NCBI GenBank assembly: GCA_023391015.1 | Contig: JAEWBT010000147.1 | Location: 1-8,410, forward strand | Direction: 5' to 3' | Length of the DNA stretch: 8,410 bases | Source: Bacteroidota bacterium | GTDB taxonomy: Bacteria; Bacteroidota; Bacteroidia; Chitinophagales; Chitinophagaceae | Part shown: positions 4,889 to 8,410 of the stretch, piece after piece | Numbering within the stretch: the first letter of the stretch is position 1 | Layout: every line of letters begins with the position of its first letter | Made by a program: the position numbers and the translations under genes | The notes under the pieces: model-generated | Told to the model about the DNA's origin: nothing | Databases searched by the model: none | Seen by the model: only the letters and a program-made list of their open reading frames with translations

Positions 4889-6721
4889 TTACGAATCCTT
4901 GCGGCGGGGCATTTGTTTGGCGCGCTCGGCTTGTGCTTTCTGCATTTCTTCCAGGCGCTGCGCCCACTTGCTTTGCTGGGGCGGCTTGTTGCGGTTTTCC
5001 TTGATCTTGGCGTGGATTTTCGCTTCGTTGATAAAGCCTTTCTGGATGATGAATTGCTGCACCAGCGAAACGACGTTGGAGAAGAAGTAGTAGAAGGTGA
5101 GGGCGGCGGCCATCTTGTTGAACACCCCAAGCAGCAGGAACGGGAAGACAAACGGCATCCACTTGAGCAGTGGGTTGTTGGGGTCCTGCGGCGTCATGTT
5201 GCGGTTGTAGAGCGCCAGGGCCAAGGACGAAATCGTCATCAGGATGGTGAAAAGCGAAACGTGGTCGCCGTAAAACGGAATGTTGAACGGCAGATCCAGC
5301 ACCGAATCGTAGGTGCTCAGGTCGTTGGCCCAGAGAAAAGACTTTTGCCGCAGCTCAATGGCTGATGGGAAAAAGTAGTACATCGCAAACAGGATGGGAA
5401 TCTGCAGCAGCATGGGCAGACAACCGCCGAGGGGATTCACACCGGCAGTGCGGTACATCTTCATTTGCTCCATCCCCAGCTCCTGCTGATTGTCTTTATA
5501 CTTCTCGCGCAGCTCGTCCAGTTCAGGTTTCAGCACGCGCATCTTGGCCGAAGACAGGTAGCTTTTGTAGGTAAAAAACGACAGGATGATCCGGATAAAA
5601 AGCGTCAGCAACATGATGATAACGCCCATGTTGAGGATGCCCAGATTGTCGTGCAGGAAGTCGAATACCGGAATAATCAGGCCTTTATTGATGTATTTCA
5701 CAAAGAAAAACACGCCGTAACCGAGCGGCACCATCTCATCCAGCCCGGCTTTATAGCTTTTGAGCACCTTGTATTGGTTGGGGCCGATGTACCAGCGCAT
5801 GCGGCCTTCGCCGTTGCGCATCGGCAGCTCGGCTTTGGCGGCCACGGTGGCTACTACATTGGAATCATTTGCAGGCGGGGCCGCCTTCAGTACACCCCGG
5901 CTAAAGCCGTCTTCGCTGAGGATAGCAGTGCTGAAGTAGAATTTCCGGAAACCAATCCACTCCAGGTTCTCTTTGTAGCTTTCGTCTTTGGCTTCGGAGA
6001 TGGTAAAATAATCATTGTCTCCGCCTTTGTATTGGTGATACACCTGAGCGTTGTGGCGCTCCATAGTAATGTCGCGCTCGGTTTTCTGGCCGGTTACATT
6101 CCAGGTCAGGGGTAGGGCGTTGGCGGTGAAGCCGGTGGTGCGGACGGTTACCTGCGCCATGCCGTTTTCGGCGGGCAGGGAGTAGATCAGGTCCACGCGC
6201 TTGCCACCGCCGAGGTCGGCGGCAAAGTCGATGGCTTTCGCGCCGTCTGCTGTTGCCGCTGCGGCAGCGGGTGTAAAGAGAAGGTCAGCCGTGCTGCGGC
6301 CATTGTCTATTGGCAGGGTAAAAAACAGACCGTTATTATTCCCGGTGAAAAAGTCGAGCGGCTGGCCCTGATAGGTTTTGTATTTCTTCAGACGGGCGTT
6401 GACAAGGCGGGCACCACGGGTGGAAAAAGTAAGGGCCACATCATCATTTTCGAGCACTACTTCTTCACCCGCACCGCGGCGCAGGGCAGGGGGCAGGGCA
6501 CTGTCGGCAGCTGTGATAGCTCCGCCAGATAGGGCGGCTACCGTGTCGGCCAGTGTGGTGTCGGCGATTTTGGGATTTGCCTTGGCGTAGGCGATAGAGT
6601 CGGCGGTGGTTTGCTTTTGCTGCTGCGCCTGATACTCCTTTTGGTTTTTGCTGTTCCACACCACATAGGCGGCGAGCAGGGCCACCAGCAGCGAAAACCC
6701 AATGATCTGATTACGATCCAT
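4889..6721 (-). CDS. yidC: Membrane protein insertase YidC
   Basis: This 610-residue Oxa1/YidC/Alb3 insertase places proteins in the inner membrane, alone or with SecYEG. The order of parts is: first transmembrane helix (about 5-22, IIGFSLLVALLAAYVVW); a Gln/Ala-rich linker; the large periplasmic beta-sandwich domain (about 85-335) found in Gram-negative YidC; then the conserved insertase core (about 360-560). The core shows the intramembrane arginine in LFIRIIL (R377, matching the functional E. coli R366), the cytoplasmic charged hairpin SSAKMRVLKPELDELREKYK (391-410), and the diagnostic NPLGGCLPMLLQIPILFAMY (429-448), followed by further helices near 488-505 and 521-558. A basic tail (561-610) is suited to ribosome contact. 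Start ATG at 6721 leads straight into the first helix. It has its own promoter element and terminator, so it appears monocistronic. Length and motifs are normal. Confidence 0.97.
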   Translation of the reverse strand: MDRNQIIGFSLLVALLAAYVVWNSKNQKEYQAQQQKQTTADSIAYAKANPKIADTTLADTVAALSGGAITAADSALPPALRRGAGEEVVLENDDVALTFSTRGARLVNARLKKYKTYQGQPLDFFTGNNNGLFFTLPIDNGRSTADLLFTPAAAAATADGAKAIDFAADLGGGKRVDLIYSLPAENGMAQVTVRTTGFTANALPLTWNVTGQKTERDITMERHNAQVYHQYKGGDNDYFTISEAKDESYKENLEWIGFRKFYFSTAILSEDGFSRGVLKAAPPANDSNVVATVAAKAELPMRNGEGRMRWYIGPNQYKVLKSYKAGLDEMVPLGYGVFFFVKYINKGLIIPVFDFLHDNLGILNMGVIIMLLTLFIRIILSFFTYKSYLSSAKMRVLKPELDELREKYKDNQQELGMEQMKMYRTAGVNPLGGCLPMLLQIPILFAMYYFFPSAIELRQKSFLWANDLSTYDSVLDLPFNIPFYGDHVSLFTILMTISSLALALYNRNMTPQDPNNPLLKWMPFVFPFLLLGVFNKMAAALTFYYFFSNVVSLVQQFIIQKGFINEAKIHAKIKENRNKPPQQSKWAQRLEEMQKAQAERAKQMPRRKDS

Positions 6722-6743
6722 GAAATACTGTAAATAAAGGCCG

Positions 6744-6751
6744 CAAAGGTA
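6744..6751 (-). promoter_or_regulatory. Bacteroidota -7 promoter element of yidC
   Basis: TACCTTTG on the minus strand matches the Bacteroidota housekeeping sigma -7 consensus TAnnTTTG exactly. It lies 22 bp upstream of the yidC ATG, giving a very short AT-rich leader. No clear TTTG -33 box is present about 19 bp further upstream, which is common in this phylum. It is also one of the best clues to the phylum. Confidence 0.7.
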
Positions 6752-6786
6752 GGGAATCGGAGATGGGGAAGCGCGAGGGCCTGGTT

Positions 6787-6825
6787 TTCCGGAAACGGGT
6801 GTTTTTCAGGCCTGATTTTCCGGAA
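6787..6825. repeat. Pair of TTTTCCGGAAA palindromes upstream of the yidC promoter
   Basis: Two copies of TTCCGGAA (6787-6794 and 6818-6825), each preceded by TT and followed by A, have their CCGG cores 31 bp apart, close to three helical turns. Each copy is also preceded by a CCTG (the preceding contexts are GGCCTGGTTTT and GGCCTGATTTT), so the conserved unit here is about 18 bp, roughly GGCCTGrTTTTCCGGAAA, in direct orientation. They lie about 36-75 bp upstream of the -7 element, a position suited to a regulator as well as to a mere repeat. Confidence 0.6.
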
Positions 6826-6855
6826 ATAAAACGCGCCGTCTGATTGGTTGCGGCT

Positions 6856-6901
6856 CTTTAACGGAGAGACGCTTTAACGGAGACGCGATTCATCGCGTCT
6901 C
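6856..6901. repeat. Direct repeat CTTTAACGGAGA(GA)CG running into a GAGACGC hairpin
   Basis: CTTTAACGGAGAGACG (6856-6871) is followed directly by CTTTAACGGAGACG (6872-6885), identical apart from a 2-bp GA difference. The second copy continues into a perfect inverted repeat, GAGACGCGAT (6880-6889) and ATCGCGTCTC (6892-6901), followed by TACAGGTACAAC. The GAGACGCGAT...ATCGCGTCTCTACA form resembles a short hairpin repeat that I recall as common between genes of Bacteroidota and cyanobacteria; no search was done. It lies between yidC and the M16 peptidase gene. Confidence 0.65.
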
Positions 6902-6913
6902 TACAGGTACAAC

Positions 6914-6941
6914 AAAAAAAAGACGCCCGAATCGGGCGTCT
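6914..6941 (-). terminator. Intrinsic terminator of the M16 peptidase gene
   Basis: The inverted repeat AGACGCCCGA (6921-6930) and TCGGGCGTCT (6932-6941) forms a GC-rich stem of about 9 bp with a tight AAT loop. Read on the minus strand it is followed by eight T (plus-strand A run 6914-6921). It lies 32 bp after the stop at 6974. It shares the TGTAGAGACGC flank with the neighbouring hairpin at 6880-6901, so the terminator itself seems to be a member of that repeat family. Confidence 0.88.
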
Positions 6942-6973
6942 CTACAAATACACACAGCTGTTCTTTTGTCTCT

Positions 6974-8410
6974 CTACTTAAAATCTCCCGCCATCACGTA
7001 GCTCATCTTCGCCGGGTCAAAATACTTTTTGATAGCAGCGTTCACCTCGCTCACAGTTACGTTTTGCAGGCGATCATCCATTTGCTTGTCAAAAGCCATC
7101 GTGCGTTTCAGATACAGGTTGGAAGAAAGCTTGGCGGCCAGTTGGGCATCCTGTGCACGGCCGGTTTGGCGGTATTGCAGCAAGCCACTTTTCGCCGCGT
7201 CCAGTTCTTCCTGCGTCACGCCTTCGCGCACCAGCTTTTGCAGTTCGTCTTTATAGGCGTCCAGCAGTTTCTGGCGGGCATCTGGGTTATAGATGGCATA
7301 GGCACCAAAAGCAGTGTTTTCATCCATCGAAGAGCCTTGCAGGTAAGAGCCCACACCATAGGAAATACCTTCTTTCTGGCGGATACGCGTGGCCAAGCGT
7401 GAGTTCAGAAATCCACCACCAAAGATAAAGTTGGCCATCGTCAGGGCCGGATAATCGGGGTTGTCTTCGCGCATTTTAATGGCCGTTCCAGCCATCATCA
7501 TCGCGTTTTTCTTGTCGGGCGTTTTGATGTCGATCAGCTTGGCAGGCGCATCGTAATAGGCATCCGGAACGTAGGTGTAGCTCTTGATAGCCGACCAGTC
7601 GCCGAGCATTTTTGTGAGTTTCTTTTTGGTGTCGTCCACGTTGAAATCACCCACCACAGCCACCGTAGCAGAAGAGCCATTGTAATAATCCTGATGAAAT
7701 TTCCGGACGTCGTCAAAGGAAACGGCTTTCAGGGCAGCTATTTCTTCTTCTACCGACATGGGGTATCGAACATGGCCTTTCGGATAGTTGTTGGTGATGC
7801 GGCTCAGCTCGCGACCGGCAATGCTTTGCGGCTCACTGCGCTCCTGCTCCAGGTTGCTGATGGTTTCATCGCGCAGGGTGGTCAGCTCAGCGTTGGAGAG
7901 GTCGGGCTGGTGCAGGATTTCATCCAGAATGTCCAGCGCAGCACCAAAGTTTTGCTTGGTGCTTTGCAGGCGGATGGCTACAACCTGACCTTGCGCGTTG
8001 ATATTCAGGTTGGATTGCAACTTATCCAGCGCGTCGTTGATCTGCGCCATCGATTTGGACTTGGTGCCGCGGCGCAGCGCATCGGCGGTGAGTTCTGCCA
8101 GGACAGCTTTATTCTGCATCGAGCCTTCATCGCCGAGGCGCAGCGTCAGCCGCATATCCACGGTGTTGCCGCGGGTGTCTTTGCGCAGCAAGGCATATTT
8201 CGCGCCGCTGGTCATGCTGCCCACTTCGGTGCGCTGGTCAATATTTTCCGGCGTCGGGTCGAAGGCTTCGCCGGCAGCCATCACGGCTTCACCCTTGTAA
8301 CCGTCCAGCATCTTGGCCACGTCGGGTTGCACGGGTACCTGGGTGCGCTCCGCATTGTTGGTTGGGATAAACACCCCTGCCGTGCGGTTGGAAGGCTTTA
8401 GGTACAAATC
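6974..8410 (-). CDS. M16 family metallopeptidase, C-terminal half (5' end beyond the window)
   Basis: This is the C-terminal part of a two-half M16 (pitrilysin/insulinase-like) protein, probably periplasmic as is usual for Bacteroidota members. The frame is open to the right edge (it begins DLYLKPSNRTAGVFIPT), so the TTG at 8407 is internal; 478 residues are visible, and a whole protein of about 900 would be typical. The NRTxGxFIPT segment closes the first half, and AGEAFDPTPENIDQRT (near visible 47-62) is the usual linker to the second. The second half shows the M16 fold strands (NTVDMRLTLRLGDEGS), the FIFGGGFLNSRLATRIRQKEGISYGVGSY stretch with the conserved Arg/Tyr region, and a C-terminal MSYVMAGDFK. 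There is no HxxEH zinc motif here, as expected because the catalytic site lies in the missing first half. Ends in TAG, followed by a strong terminator. Confidence 0.92.
   Translation of the reverse strand, partial: DLYLKPSNRTAGVFIPTNNAERTQVPVQPDVAKMLDGYKGEAVMAAGEAFDPTPENIDQRTEVGSMTSGAKYALLRKDTRGNTVDMRLTLRLGDEGSMQNKAVLAELTADALRRGTKSKSMAQINDALDKLQSNLNINAQGQVVAIRLQSTKQNFGAALDILDEILHQPDLSNAELTTLRDETISNLEQERSEPQSIAGRELSRITNNYPKGHVRYPMSVEEEIAALKAVSFDDVRKFHQDYYNGSSATVAVVGDFNVDDTKKKLTKMLGDWSAIKSYTYVPDAYYDAPAKLIDIKTPDKKNAMMMAGTAIKMREDNPDYPALTMANFIFGGGFLNSRLATRIRQKEGISYGVGSYLQGSSMDENTAFGAYAIYNPDARQKLLDAYKDELQKLVREGVTQEELDAAKSGLLQYRQTGRAQDAQLAAKLSSNLYLKRTMAFDKQMDDRLQNVTVSEVNAAIKKYFDPAKMSYVMAGDFK

Noticed and set aside
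5465..6115. 216-codon plus-strand frame opposite yidC
   Set aside because: It is antisense to conserved YidC segments, has an odd His/Val-rich composition and no recognisable domain.
6856..6941. Possible CRISPR array from tandem repeats and hairpins
   Set aside because: The repeats are 14-16 bp, directly adjacent without spacers, and only two in number; no cas genes are nearby.
7694..8401. 235-codon plus-strand frame opposite the M16 peptidase gene
   Set aside because: It lies wholly within the antisense of a confidently identified peptidase and shows no family features; long antisense frames are common at this base composition.
6974..8410. M16 protein as an inactive or degraded peptidase because HxxEH is missing
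   Set aside because: Only the C-terminal half is visible; in two-half M16 proteins the zinc site lies in the N-terminal half, so its absence here means nothing.

Overview
The window looks like chromosomal housekeeping DNA from a member of the Bacteroidota. The evidence is a near-consensus Bacteroidota -7 promoter element (TACCTTTG) in front of yidC, start codons without Shine-Dalgarno sequences, and protein types typical of the phylum: a 610-aa YidC with a large periplasmic domain, a two-half M16 peptidase with its characteristic linker, and a small OMP barrel ending in Phe. The base composition is moderately GC-rich by eye. I cannot fix the family; a Chitinophagales- or Cytophagales-like relative is a guess.

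Layout from left to right. A plus-strand etfA (electron transfer flavoprotein alpha) lacks only its first few codons and ends in a strong intrinsic terminator. A gene-poor stretch of about 500 bp follows, holding a 66-bp interspersed inverted repeat and a perfect 46-bp palindrome. Everything after that is on the minus strand. In transcription order from the right edge these are: the C-terminal half of an M16 peptidase (its start lies outside the window), yidC, a thioredoxin closely followed by a Nudix hydrolase with a TTG start, a CNNM/HlyC-type CBS-domain membrane protein, and a small outer-membrane beta-barrel protein convergent with etfA. Nearly every gene is closed by a recognisable hairpin, so most look like separate transcription units; thioredoxin-Nudix is the only likely operon.

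The genes do not form one pathway. Several concern the envelope and protein quality (YidC insertase, M16 peptidase, OMP, thioredoxin), and the order looks like an ordinary chromosomal neighbourhood. I see no phage, transposase, CRISPR or RNA genes and no clear undescribed protein system.

The most notable signal lies in the DNA rather than the proteins. The 8-bp palindrome TTCCGGAA occurs 14 times by my count, where about 0.1 would be expected by chance. Nine copies lie in the roughly 1.4 kb of intergenic DNA. Several are stacked with CCGG cores exactly 10 bp apart, and one stacked pair forms the etfA terminator. The intergenic DNA also carries other palindromic repeats, including a direct repeat plus GAGACGC-type hairpins upstream of yidC.
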